Source: CAWGXZ01 sp963826695
GTDB taxonomy: Bacteria; Pseudomonadota; Gammaproteobacteria; Burkholderiales; Burkholderiaceae_C
Reading direction: 5' to 3'
NCBI GenBank assembly: GCA_963826695.1
Contig: CAWGXZ010000004.1
Span: 992,001-1,056,000 of the forward strand
DNA: 64,000 nucleotides
In this document: piece by piece, positions 9,208 through 18,443 of the stretch
How the letters are laid out: every line of letters starts with the position of its first letter
How positions within the stretch are numbered: the first letter of the stretch is position 1
The notes under the pieces: model-generated
Seen by the model: only the letters and a program-made list of their open reading frames with translations
Told to the model about the DNA's origin: nothing
The model's database searches: none
Position numbers and translations under genes: made by a program

Positions 9208-9978
9208 ATGCCGGAGACGGGTAATCGGTTTCGATGGCTTGCCATGCTCGATGTCTTCAAAGCAATCCTGGGCGCCGGCAAGCGGAGCGGCGACCGCCGC
9301 GCGGTGGTCGGCTGGGCGCGCAAGGAAGGCTACCTGCTGCGCACCGTTCGCGAAGGCAGCGGCTTCGTGGTCGAGGGCGACTTCGACGGCAACGCGCCCT
9401 GGCGGCTCGAGTGGGGTCCGCCGCAGCGGGCGTACATCGCCGGGCGCGAATTGCGCCTGCGTATCGAGGCCGGGCTGGCAACGGACCTGCAGATGCTGGT
9501 CATGAACCGAAGCCTCGCCGAAAAGCTCGAGCGCGAAACGTTCGAACAGTTCACCCAGTCGACCCAGACGTATGTCGACGCCGCCGCGCCCGAAGAAATG
9601 CGCTGGCTGGCGATGTTCTCGCGCGGCGTGCTCGCAGGGCCCAAGCCGCTGCGCCGCCGCTATGCTGCACTGGCGATGGAGCCGGCAGCGGCGACGGCTT
9701 GGCTCGACGCCTCGCTGGCTGCGCGGCTTGGCGACACGGCCTCGCCGCTGCTCGGCGGCGATCCGTCGATGGTGCTGATGACCTTGCGCGGGCGCATCTA
9801 CCTGCGGGTCGAACTGCTGCGCGCGCGGCCGGCTGCTCTGGCCGAAGCGTTGGCGATCGGGTCTGCCGCGGTGGTGGAAGCCCGGCGCATTAGCTCGTTC
9901 CGCCTCGACTCGGGTGATTGGCCGGTGAGCAGTCTGCTGGCTTTGGCGCCTGCTCCAGCCGTGGTTGCGACAAGCTGA
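9208..9978 (+). CDS. Hypothetical protein of unknown function
   Basis: I do not recognise this family. From the ATG at 9208 it is 256 residues. An internal ATG at 9244 (MLDVFKAILGAGK) would give 244 and avoids starting 5 bases after the tRNA 3' end; neither has a convincing ribosome binding site. The protein is soluble-looking and Ala/Leu/Arg-rich with no signal peptide or membrane segment. Visible patches are a beta-rich N-terminal part (GYLLRTVREGSGFVVEGDF), a GPPQRAYIAGRELRLRIEAGL segment and a helical C-terminal half. Codon bias matches its neighbours, supporting a real gene. It lies between the tRNA pair and the fimV-like gene with no obvious operon partner. Confidence 0.75.
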   Translation: MPETGNRFRWLAMLDVFKAILGAGKRSGDRRAVVGWARKEGYLLRTVREGSGFVVEGDFDGNAPWRLEWGPPQRAYIAGRELRLRIEAGLATDLQMLVMNRSLAEKLERETFEQFTQSTQTYVDAAAPEEMRWLAMFSRGVLAGPKPLRRRYAALAMEPAAATAWLDASLAARLGDTASPLLGGDPSMVLMTLRGRIYLRVELLRARPAALAEALAIGSAAVVEARRISSFRLDSGDWPVSSLLALAPAPAVVATS

Positions 9979-10098
9979 AGTGCTTGCCGTTGTCTCGCGA
10001 TGCCCTGTGCTGCGCAAGCGTCTAGGCAGCCAGCCGGGCGGCCTGAACCGCGCAACCCCCATGGTAGATTCCCTCTCCCTTCGAACTCCCTGCCTCGC

Positions 10099-12154
10099 AT
10101 GCGCCAAGCCGCCCAAGCCCGTTTGCTCGGTTCGTTGCTGTTGCTGGCTGCATCGAACGCGTTCGGCATGGGTCTGGGGCGGGTCAGCACCCTCAGCACC
10201 CTCGGCAGTCCGCTCGAACTGTCGGTCGGCGTCAGTGCCGAGGTCAGCGACGGCCTGACGCCGGAATGCGTCAACGCCGAGGTCTTCGTCGGCGACAACC
10301 GCCTGTCGAGCGAGCTGGTCCGTATCCGCATCAACCGCGCTGCGGACGGCACGCCGATCTCGTTGCGCCTGGTCACCGGCGCACGCATCGACGAGCCCGT
10401 GGCGACGGTGACCCTGATGCTCGGCTGCCCGACGCAGGTGACGCGGCGCTATGTCGTCTTCATCGATCCGCCCGCGCTGCAGTTGGCGCAGTCCGAAAGT
10501 GGCGAGCCGTCGGGCCAGGCGTTTGTTCCCGAAGTTGCGGCACAACCCGCACGCAGCACCCCGCAGCGCCGGCGTGCGCCTTCGGTGGCGGCATCGGCCG
10601 ACCCGGGTTCACCGGGCCCTGGGCAGCGCAAGGTCGCCCGGGCGGGTTTCGGCCGATGTCGAAACCAGCCAGGCCAATGCGGTGCCCCGCCGCCGCCGCC
10701 CCGCCCCGGCGGCGAGCGCGCCGGCGGCGGAAGTTGCTGCCGCAGGTGCCCGACTGCAGCTCGAATCGGCCAGCGCTCCCCGTGCCGGTGCGCCCGCACG
10801 CAGCGCGTCGGCGGCAAGTGCCGGGGCCTCGGCGATCAGCGAATTGACGGCACAGGTCGCTGCCAATTCGCTGGCACTCGATCAGGAGCGGCTGCGGGCA
10901 CTCGAGCAGCGCTTCAACCGCCTGCGCAGCGACAACGAAGCGACGAAGCGCTCGCTGGCCGAGCTCGAGGCCGGCCTGCGCGCCGCACGGGATCACCGCT
11001 TCGACAAGTGGGTGGTCTATGGCTTGGCGGCGACGGTCGTGCTCTTGCTGCTGGCGTTGCTGCTCATGCTGCGCCGGCTGCTGTCGCAGCGCAACCAATC
11101 CTCGTGGGCGGAAGGGGAGGGCGATTCGCAGCCGGCTGTACGCTCGAGTTCGCCGGTTCGCACGCCGACGCCGAGCCTCGGTTCCGCTGCCGTGGTGCAT
11201 GGTGGCGACGGAGACCGCCCTGATCCGGCGGTCGAACATTCGGATGCCCCCTGGTCGTCGGTTGCGCCTGAGGTGAGCGAGTCCGATGGCGTGCAAGACG
11301 CCGCGGCTGCAGCGGCGACCGACAACGAGGATGACAGGGACGATGCGGACGACGACGGTCACTCGCTCGATCAGCCGCAGACCATGCCCGGTCCGAACTA
11401 CGGCGTGCTCGGTACCGGCGCGCCGGCAACGCGTCACGGCGTTTCGATCGACGAGTTGATCGATCTCGAACAGCAGGCCGAGTTCTTCACCGTGCTCGGT
11501 CAGGACGAAGCAGCGATCGAGCTGCTGACCGGCCATGTGCAGTCGACCGGCGATGCGAGCCCGCTGCCCTATCTGAAGCTGCTCGAGATATACCGCCGCC
11601 GTGACGAGCAGTCTGCCTACAGCCGTACCCGCGAACGCTTCAACCGCCGCTTCGGCGCGACCGTTCCCGACTGGGAGGACGAGCCTACGCCAGGCCACTC
11701 GATCGAGGAACATGGTCTGGTTCTCGAGCGCCTGCAAGCGGTCTGGCCCGATCCGCTGAAAGCCATGGAGTCGCTCGAGTCGCTGCTCTTCAGGCGCGAT
11801 CCGGCGACGCCGGAGTTCGACCTGCCGGTCTACAGCGAACTGTTGCTGCTGTACTCGGTTGCACGCGACCTGGCGGAGCGGGTGGTGCACGAGGAGGTCG
11901 ACCTGCTGCTGCCCCTGGACGAGTCGTCCGACGCGGCCCCGACGCCGCCGAGCCTCGGCTTCGATTTGCTGTTCGACCCGGCGGAATTGCTGGCTGAGAA
12001 GCCACACGAACGCTCGCGGCCCCCGTTACCCGACTTTCACCTCGATCTGCTCGATATACCCGCTGTTCCGCCCTCGATCGCCGCTTCGAACGAGCCGATT
12101 GTCGGTACACCGCCGCCAGACGTCGACCGGCCGAGCGGCCGCTCGGGGGGCTGA
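10099..12154 (+). CDS. fimV: FimV-like protein, frameshifted as sequenced
   Basis: FimV/HubP proteins are inner-membrane polar organisers that bind peptidoglycan and help type IV pilus assembly and twitching. The start at 10099 gives a signal peptide (LLGSLLLLAASNAFG) followed at once by the FimV N-terminal motif GLGRVSTLSTLGSPLELSV. A proline/alanine-rich linker, a heptad-like helical stretch (LDQERLRALEQRFNRLRSDNE) and one membrane segment (VVYGLAATVVLLLLALLLML) follow. The acidic cytoplasmic part contains TPR-like helices (EFFTVLGQDEAAIELLTGHV). The frame changes by one extra base between about 10605 and 10660, inside the low-complexity linker. The total is about 684 residues, shorter than Pseudomonas FimV but usual for betaproteobacterial versions. 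PilW later in the window fits a pilus role. Confidence 0.82.
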
Positions 12155-12177
12155 ACGGCTTCGACCGAATCTGCGCC

Positions 12178-13338
12178 TCAGAGCTGCGCGAGTCGATCGA
12201 GTGCCGTGAGCAGCGTCGCGTCCTTCTTGGCGAAGCAGAAGCGCGCCAGACGCTGTTCGAACGGCTGGGCGTAGAACGCGGTCAACGGAATTGCGGCAAC
12301 GCCGACCTCCTGCGTCAACCAGCGGCAGAAGTCCGCTTCGGCGAGATCGCTGACCGCGGAATAGTCGACGCACTGGAAGTACGTGCCCTCGCTCGGCAGC
12401 AGGCGCAGCCGGGTGGCTGCGAGCCCGTTGCGGAACAGGTCGCGCTTGCGCTGATAGAAGGCCGGGAGTTCGAGATAGGGCCCCGGATCGCGCAGAAAGC
12501 TCGCAAGCCCGTGCTGCACCGGCGTGTTGACGGTGAAGACGTTGAACTGGTGCACCTTGCGGAACTCGGCGCTGAGCGCCGCCGGCGCCGCGACATAGCC
12601 GACCTTCCAGCCGGTGACGTGGAAGGTCTTGCCGAAGCTCGAAACAATGAAGCTGCGCGCCGCCAGTTCGGGCCAGCGCGCCACGCTCTGGTGATCGGCG
12701 CCGTCGTAGACCATGTGCTCGTACACCTCGTCGGCGATCAGCACGATGTCGGTCGGCCGCAGCAACTCGCCCAGCCGCTGCATGTCGGCCGCGGACCAGA
12801 CGCTGGCGCTCGGGTTGTGCGGCGTGTTGACGATGAGGGCCCGGGTGCGCGGGCCGATTGCCGCAGCGATCTTCGCGAAATCGGGGCGGAAGCTGCCGGG
12901 CGTCAGCGGCACATGGACCGCGCGCCCACCGGCCAGCAGCACATTCGGCTCGTAACTGTCGTAGCACGGATCGAGGACGATCACCTCGTCCCCCGGATGG
13001 ACCACGGCCAGCACCGCGGTCAGGATCGCCTGGGTCGCGCCGGCGGTGATGGTAATTTCGCTGCCCGGATCGAACACCGCGCCGTAGAGACGCTCGATCT
13101 TCTCGGCGACCGCTTCGCGCAGGCTCGGCACGCCGGTCATCGGCGGATACTGGTTGAGCCCGGCACGCATCGCCGTGCTCACCGCGTCGATCAGGCGGGG
13201 ATCGCAGTCGAAATCCGGGAATCCCTGGCCGAGGTTCACCGCACCGTGTTCCTGCGCCAGCGCCGACATCACGGTAAAGATCGTCGTGCCGACGTTCGGC
13301 AGGCGGCTGGGCGGGAGGCTAAGGGGCGGTCGGTTCAT
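12178..13338 (-). CDS. ybdL: PLP-dependent aminotransferase, methionine aminotransferase type
   Basis: This is a fold-type I class I/II aminotransferase resembling YbdL, which transaminates methionine and some aromatic amino acids. Family marks include NLGQGFPDFD near the N terminus, ITAGATQAIL (cofactor phosphate region), NTPHNPSASVW, and the PLP lysine in SSFGKTFHVTGWKVGY. I take the ATG at 13338, giving 386 residues; the open frame reaches back to a TTG at 13380, but neither has a clear ribosome binding site. It is convergent with the fimV-like gene and lies about 50 bases after cysB on the same strand, so read-through from the lpt-cbiX-cysB run is possible. The substrate assignment is from similarity only. 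Confidence 0.88.
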   Translation of the reverse strand: MNRPPLSLPPSRLPNVGTTIFTVMSALAQEHGAVNLGQGFPDFDCDPRLIDAVSTAMRAGLNQYPPMTGVPSLREAVAEKIERLYGAVFDPGSEITITAGATQAILTAVLAVVHPGDEVIVLDPCYDSYEPNVLLAGGRAVHVPLTPGSFRPDFAKIAAAIGPRTRALIVNTPHNPSASVWSAADMQRLGELLRPTDIVLIADEVYEHMVYDGADHQSVARWPELAARSFIVSSFGKTFHVTGWKVGYVAAPAALSAEFRKVHQFNVFTVNTPVQHGLASFLRDPGPYLELPAFYQRKRDLFRNGLAATRLRLLPSEGTYFQCVDYSAVSDLAEADFCRWLTQEVGVAAIPLTAFYAQPFEQRLARFCFAKKDATLLTALDRLAQL

Positions 13339-13387
13339 GGCAGAAGGCAGGTCGAGCGTTTGCGGGGCGGGCTTGCGCAAAGCGGAT

Positions 13388-14329
13388 TCAAAGTTCGTAG
13401 TCGTCCGCGTGGCCGGCGATGGCCCGGGCCACCAGGTGGCGATTCAGCCGTTCGGACAGCATCTCGGCGAAGGCGTAGACGAAGCTGCGCAGATAGGCAC
13501 CGCGCTTGAATGCAATGCGGGCGACATTCTGGCCAAAGAGGTGCCCGGCGGGCCGCCCGACCAGTTCGCCCGGCGCTTCGTCGCGCAGCGCCATCTCTGC
13601 GACGACACCGATGCCGAGACCGAGCCGCACATAGGTCTTGATGACGTCCGAGTCGATGGCCTCGAGCACGACGTTCGGCTTCAGCCGCCGTGCCAGAAAC
13701 GCCTGGTCGATCCGGGTTCGTCCGGTAAAGCTCGGGTGGTAGGTGATCAAGGGCTCGGCCGCGAGCTGCTCGAGGCTCAGGCGCTCGGTCTGCGCCAGCG
13801 GATGTGCGGCGGGCAGCACGACCACGTGCTGCCACTCGTAGCAGGGCAGCGAAACCAGGGCGTCGAAATCGGCGAGCGACTCGGTCGCAAGGCCGATGTC
13901 GGCAACCTCGTCGATGACCATCTGAGCCACCTGCTCGGGGGTGCCCTGGTGCAGGCTGATGTTGACCTTCGGGAAGCGCTTGCGCAGCTGCGCGACCGGC
14001 TGCGGCAGGACGTAGCGGGCCTGGGTGTGGGTGGTGGCGATCGAGAGCGTGCCCGACTCCTGGTCGGAGAACTCCTGCCCGATCCGCTTCAGGTTGTGGA
14101 CCTCGCGCATGATCACTTCGACCGAGCGCAGCACTTCGAGTCCGGGCTCGGTGACGCGCTTCAGCCGCTTGCCGTGCCGAACGAAGATGTCGATGCCCAG
14201 TTCGGCTTCGAGTTCAAGGATTGCCTTGGAAATGCCGGGCTGCGAGGTGAACAGCGCCCGTGCCGTGTCGGTCAGGTTGAGGTTCTGCCGAACCGCCTCC
14301 TGGACAAAGCGGAACTGGTGCAGGTTCAT
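13388..14329 (-). CDS. cysB: LysR-type transcriptional regulator CysB
   Basis: CysB activates sulphate-assimilation and cysteine genes in response to N-acetylserine or O-acetylserine. The 313-residue product has the typical N terminus MNLHQFRFVQEAVRQNLNLT, a winged-helix DNA-binding domain in the first 60 residues (LFTSQPGISKAILELE), then the periplasmic-binding-like effector domain containing the TTHTQARYVLP and PSFTGRTRIDQAF patches typical of CysB/Cbl. The ATG at 14329 overlaps the cbiX stop as ATGA, which suggests translational coupling. The pairing makes sense because CbiX-type enzymes act in sirohaem synthesis, and sirohaem is the cofactor of sulphite reductase. Confidence 0.93.
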   Translation of the reverse strand: MNLHQFRFVQEAVRQNLNLTDTARALFTSQPGISKAILELEAELGIDIFVRHGKRLKRVTEPGLEVLRSVEVIMREVHNLKRIGQEFSDQESGTLSIATTHTQARYVLPQPVAQLRKRFPKVNISLHQGTPEQVAQMVIDEVADIGLATESLADFDALVSLPCYEWQHVVVLPAAHPLAQTERLSLEQLAAEPLITYHPSFTGRTRIDQAFLARRLKPNVVLEAIDSDVIKTYVRLGLGIGVVAEMALRDEAPGELVGRPAGHLFGQNVARIAFKRGAYLRSFVYAFAEMLSERLNRHLVARAIAGHADDYEL

Positions 14330-14739
14330 GGCAATGCCGAATCGGCTTGCGCCGACAAGCCGGCGCAGTGCAGCGCGGCAGTCGCCAGCGCTTCGACGAC
14401 GAGCGCCGATTCGCCGACCGCCGGATGCAGGCGCCAGCACACCGCCGGATGCGCCGTCTGCAATTCCGCCAGCAGGGCCGGTACATCCTTGCGCACATGA
14501 CCCCCGCCGCCGAGGAACAGCGGCACGAGGTCGACTTCCCGGCAGCCGGCGGCGGCGAGCGCATGACCCGCGTCGACGATGCCCGGCGTCATGAATTCCA
14601 GGAAGCACAGGCTCACGGACAGTTCGGGCGCGGCATCGCGGAGCCGCCGCTCGATCGCCTGGAATGGGAGCGCCCAGCGCGGATCGCGCGCGCCGTGCGC
14701 AAGCAGCAGCATGCCGCGGTGGAGAGTCGAATCAGGCAT
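14326..14739 (-). CDS. cbiX: CbiX/SirB-type sirohydrochlorin chelatase-like protein
   Basis: This short, single-domain chelatase-like protein (137 residues) resembles CbiX-small/SirB, which inserts metal into sirohydrochlorin for sirohaem or cobalamin. Two histidine motifs are visible: LLLAHGARDP near residue 15 and FLGGGGHVRKDVP near the middle, matching the two metal-binding histidines of the family. The start overlaps the lptG stop by one base (TGATG), and its own stop overlaps the cysB start (ATGA), so it is locked into a lptG-cbiX-cysB translation chain. Whether it uses iron or cobalt cannot be read from the sequence. Its neighbour cysB favours iron and sirohaem. Confidence 0.88.
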   Translation of the reverse strand: MPDSTLHRGMLLLAHGARDPRWALPFQAIERRLRDAAPELSVSLCFLEFMTPGIVDAGHALAAAGCREVDLVPLFLGGGGHVRKDVPALLAELQTAHPAVCWRLHPAVGESALVVEALATAALHCAGLSAQADSALP

Positions 14740-15855
14740 CAGCGGAATCGCACCAGCCAACCGAAGGCGGCCAATGACAGCAAGAGGTAGAAGACGCTCG
14801 GCGCTGCCGCGACCATCCACGGCGTCCAGCCCCGCAGCACGCCCAGATGGGCGGCGACGTTGTTGAGCAGCACGAAGCTGATGCCGAGCACGATGCCGCC
14901 GAAAACCTTGAGGTGAATGCCGCCCTCGCGCGCACGCAGATAGGCGAACGGCAGCGCCAGCGCCATCATGACGACGCAGGCGAACGGGTAGAGCGCGCGC
15001 TTCCAGAACTGGATTTCCTGCTGCTGGGCGGCCTGCTCGTTCATCGCCAGGTGGTCGATATAGCGGCGCAATTCGAGCGTCGACATCGTCGATGAGGGCA
15101 GCAGTGCAGCGGCGATGACTTGCGGCGACAACCCGCTGCGCCAGGTGCGCTGCGATTCGGCGCTGCTCGCCGACGGTCGGCGTCGATCGCCGCCTCGGCG
15201 CCGCGGTCGGCAGGCCAGTTCGACACGCGCACGGTGCTAACGTCCAGGTCGCGTCCGGCGCCACTCGCGCCTCGGCCGCGGCGACCCGCCGGAGCAGCTG
15301 ACCGTTGGCTCCGAACTCGAAGATCACCACATCCTGGAGGGCACCGTCGGGACGGGCCCGGCCGATGCGTACCGCGAAGCTGCGCTCGCCATCGGCGTGG
15401 ACTTGCCGATCCTTGAGCCAGACACCGCCTCGATCGGGCGAGTAGTCACCACCGTCGTCGAAGCGCAGCCGATCGAGCGTCTGCTCGGAAAAAGGTGCGA
15501 TGAAGTCGCCGACGACGAACGTCGCCAGGCCGAACAGCAAGCCGAGGGCGCCGAGCAGCCGCAAAGCCCGGCCCGGGCCCAGGCCGCCGGTGCGCAGGAT
15601 CGTGTACTCCGACGACTGGGCCAGCCGCGACAGCGCGTAGATGGCGCCGATCAGCACGGCAATCGGCGCCAGCTCGTAGAGGTTTCCCGGCGCTTCGAGG
15701 ACGCCGCTGACGAATGCGCGCAGCGCGGCCGGATTGCGGCGACTGCCCAGCCCCTCGGCAACATCGATGAAAAACATCAGCGACAGGAAGGCAGCAGCCA
15801 CGAATGCCACCGACCAGACGATGTCGGCATGGAACAGGCGGCGGACGGTCCTCAT
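14739..15855 (-). CDS. lptG: LPS export permease LptG, two frameshifts as sequenced
   Basis: LptG is one of the two inner-membrane permeases of the LptB2FG complex that extracts lipopolysaccharide and drives it to the outer membrane. The N-terminal half has membrane segments (VWSVAFVAAAFLSLMFFID; YELAPIAVLIGAIYALSRLA), and the C-terminal half ends in further segments (ACVVMMALALPFAYL; GIVLGISFVLLNNVAAHLG). Between them, in the periplasmic beta-jellyroll part, the frame shifts twice, at about 15236-15245 and 15165-15180. Each shift fits one missing base. Joined, the product is about 372 residues, the normal length. The ATG at 15855 overlaps the lptF stop. LptG is normally essential, so sequence error is likely. 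Confidence 0.88.
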
Positions 15856-16949
15856 GCGGTTGCCCGGGGCCGGCGTCGCCAGCGCGGCCGGCCGATCGCC
15901 TGTTCACGCCACCACAGCGTGGCAATGGCAAGAACGAAGATGCCGCCATGCGTCGTCCACAGCGCGGCCGCGAGCGAGAGCCGTTCGGACGCGACCCAAG
16001 CCTGCGTCAGATTCAGCAGGTTGTAGTAGACGATGAAGCTGAGCAGCGCAAACAGCAGGCTCCAACTGCCGGCACGGCGGGGGTTGCTGTATGCCAGCCC
16101 GACACCGAGCAACAGCAGATTGCCCGCTGCAAGGATCAGCCCGATGCGCCAGGCGAGTTCGCCCCGGAACGCCGGCGTCGGCTCGTTCAACAGCCGCGCG
16201 GTGGCGACGGCACGCGGCGACGGGGCATTCACGCTCTCTGGTCCGGCATCGCTGATGCTGACCCGGTAGGTTTCGAAGTGCGCCAACGTCTTCTGGCCGC
16301 TGATGCGGTCGTGCTGGTTGCGCTGCCCCGCATCGAGCCGCAGCAGGCGCTGCGAGCCCTCGAATTCGATCACGCCCCGACGGGCGGTGGTCACCGACTC
16401 GCTGTTGGCGTCGCGCGAAAGAATGAACACGTTTCGCCCGGTCCGGTCGTCCTCGGGATCACGGTCGATGAAGAAGGTGCGGCGCCCGTCGGACGAGGTC
16501 TGGAAGCGCCCGGCGGCGACGCGCGACAGGTCCGAACGCTGCTCGTAGCGATCGCGAAGTTCAAGGCTGCGCTGATTGACCCATGGCCAGGCAAAGAGCG
16601 CCGTCAGCAGCACCACCAGCAGCAGCGGCCAGGCCATCGCCAGCACCGGCTTGACGAATCGGGCCAGACCGACGCCGCTCGAGAACCAGATGGTCATCTC
16701 GCTGTCGCGGTACATGCGGCCGAGGGTGGCCACCACCGAGACGAAAAGCGACAGCGCGAGAATCGTCGGCAAATGCCCGAGGGTGATGTAGGCGAGCAGC
16801 AGCACGACGTCTTGCGGGGCCACCTTGCCGCCCGCGGCCTGACCCAGGGTGCGGATCAGCAGCATGGTCAGGACGATCGTCAGGATGACGACCAAGGTGG
16901 TTCCGAAACTGCGCGCCAGGTCCCGACGCAAGGTGGAATCGAATAACAT
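15852..16949 (-). CDS. lptF: LPS export permease LptF
   Basis: LptF pairs with LptG and the ATPase LptB to move LPS out of the inner membrane. The 365-residue product has the expected plan of six membrane segments with a periplasmic domain between segments 3 and 4: FGTTLVVILTIVLTMLLIRT, then TILALSLFVSVVATLGRMYRD, VLAMAWPLLLVVLLTALFAW, and after the periplasmic part GLILAAGNLLLLGVGLAY and two more. The DSEMTIWFSSG motif is typical of the family. The start at 16949 gives the family N terminus MLFDSTLRRDLARSF. It is divergent from pepA with only 27 bases between them, the usual betaproteobacterial arrangement, so the two promoters must overlap. Confidence 0.95.
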   Translation of the reverse strand: MLFDSTLRRDLARSFGTTLVVILTIVLTMLLIRTLGQAAGGKVAPQDVVLLLAYITLGHLPTILALSLFVSVVATLGRMYRDSEMTIWFSSGVGLARFVKPVLAMAWPLLLVVLLTALFAWPWVNQRSLELRDRYEQRSDLSRVAAGRFQTSSDGRRTFFIDRDPEDDRTGRNVFILSRDANSESVTTARRGVIEFEGSQRLLRLDAGQRNQHDRISGQKTLAHFETYRVSISDAGPESVNAPSPRAVATARLLNEPTPAFRGELAWRIGLILAAGNLLLLGVGLAYSNPRRAGSWSLLFALLSFIVYYNLLNLTQAWVASERLSLAAALWTTHGGIFVLAIATLWWREQAIGRPRWRRRPRATA

Positions 16950-16976
16950 CGTCGCCCGATAGATTGGCCGCGAATT

Positions 16977-18443
16977 ATGAACTTCAAACACCTGCTGTCG
17001 ACCCCTGGGGAACTGTCGCGCCTGGCAGCCGATACCCTGGTCGTGGTGGTCGGCAGCGAGGGGCTCGACGCATCGATCGATCCGGCGCTCAAGGCGGTTC
17101 TCGACGCCGCGATCACCGACGGTGATCTGGCGCTGAAGGCGGGTCAGACCTTGCTGCTGCACCGCCCGCCTGGATTGCAGGCGCAGCGGCTGGTGCTGAG
17201 CGTCGCTGCGGCCGATCCGCGACTGTCGGCGCAGGCATTCCGGGGCGCCGTCGCGGCTGCGTTCGGCTTGCTGAAGGGCGGCGGTGCACGTCGCGTCGCA
17301 GTGGCGCTCGCAAGCGGCGCGGCCGGCGAATCGCATGCCGAAGCCATGGTGCTGGCCGCTGCCGAAAGCACCTATGTGTATCGACACACCAAGCCGAGCG
17401 CGCCACCCGCATGGGCCTTGGCGCGAGTCAGCCTGGTCTGCGAACGCGCCGACCTTGCCAGCGTGCAGCGTGGGCTGGAGCGCGGCAGCGCGATCGCGGC
17501 CGGCGTGACGCTGGCGCGCGACCTCGGCAACCGTCCGGCCAACCACTGCACGCCGAGCTTTCTTGCCAGCCGGGCCGAGCGCCTGGCAAAGGATCATGGC
17601 CTGCAGATCGACGTGCTGGACCGCAAGGCCGTCGAGAAGCTCGGCATGGGGGCCTTTGCCGCCGTTGCGCAGGGATCGAGCGAGCCGCTGCGTTTCATCG
17701 TCGCGCGCTACGAGGGCGCGTCGAAGTCGGTATCACCGGTGGTGCTGGTCGGCAAGGGCATCACCTTCGACACCGGCGGCCTGTCGATGAAGCCAGCGGC
17801 CGACATGGACGAAATGAAGTTCGACATGTGCGGAGCGGCCAGCGTCTTCGGCACCTTGCTGGCGGTTGCCGAGCTCAAGCCGAAGCTGAACCTCGTCGTG
17901 CTCGTGCCGAGCTGCGACAACATGCCGAGCGGCAATGCCGTCAAGCCGGGTGACGTGGTGACCAGCATGTCGGGCCAGACGATCGAGATTCTCAATACCG
18001 ATGCCGAGGGCCGGTTGATCCTGTGCGACGCACTGACCTATGCCGAGCGCTTCGAGCCGGCGGTGGTCGTCGATGTCGCCACGCTGACCGGCGCCTGTGT
18101 GGTGGCGCTCGGCAACCACCACTCGGGTCTGTTCACGGCCGACGACGAGCTGGCCAGTCAGCTGCTGGCAGCAAGTCGGGACGCGCTCGACCCGTGCTGG
18201 CGGATGCCGCTCGACGACGAGTACGGCGAGGGCCTGAAGAGCAACTTTGCCGACATGGCCAATATCGGTCCACGCGCCGGCGGTGCCATTACCGCGGCGA
18301 TGTTCCTCAAGCGGTTTACCGGCGCCTACCGCTGGGCCCACCTCGATATCGCCGGCACCGCGTGGAAGTCGGGTGCGGCCAAGGGAGCGACCGGACGCCC
18401 GGTCGGCCTGCTGACGCATTTCGTGTTAGCGCATGCGCAATGA
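16977..18443 (+). CDS. pepA: Leucyl aminopeptidase (PepA)
   Basis: PepA is a hexameric, two-metal M17 aminopeptidase of the cytoplasm that removes N-terminal residues from peptides; some members also bind DNA. The 488-residue protein has a small N-terminal macro-like domain and the catalytic C-terminal domain. That domain has the metal and active-site lysine region GKGITFDTGGLSMKP and the signature NTDAEGRL at 340-347. A -10-like TAGATT lies just 10 bases before the ATG, so the leader may be very short. holC overlaps its 3' end, the conserved pepA-holC order. Confidence 0.96.
   Translation: MNFKHLLSTPGELSRLAADTLVVVVGSEGLDASIDPALKAVLDAAITDGDLALKAGQTLLLHRPPGLQAQRLVLSVAAADPRLSAQAFRGAVAAAFGLLKGGGARRVAVALASGAAGESHAEAMVLAAAESTYVYRHTKPSAPPAWALARVSLVCERADLASVQRGLERGSAIAAGVTLARDLGNRPANHCTPSFLASRAERLAKDHGLQIDVLDRKAVEKLGMGAFAAVAQGSSEPLRFIVARYEGASKSVSPVVLVGKGITFDTGGLSMKPAADMDEMKFDMCGAASVFGTLLAVAELKPKLNLVVLVPSCDNMPSGNAVKPGDVVTSMSGQTIEILNTDAEGRLILCDALTYAERFEPAVVVDVATLTGACVVALGNHHSGLFTADDELASQLLAASRDALDPCWRMPLDDEYGEGLKSNFADMANIGPRAGGAITAAMFLKRFTGAYRWAHLDIAGTAWKSGAAKGATGRPVGLLTHFVLAHAQ

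Noticed and set aside
10460..12007. A 515-codon open frame opposite the FimV-like gene
   Set aside because: Composition is the usual antisense Arg/Gln/His-rich pattern with no motif, and the sense strand carries FimV domains.
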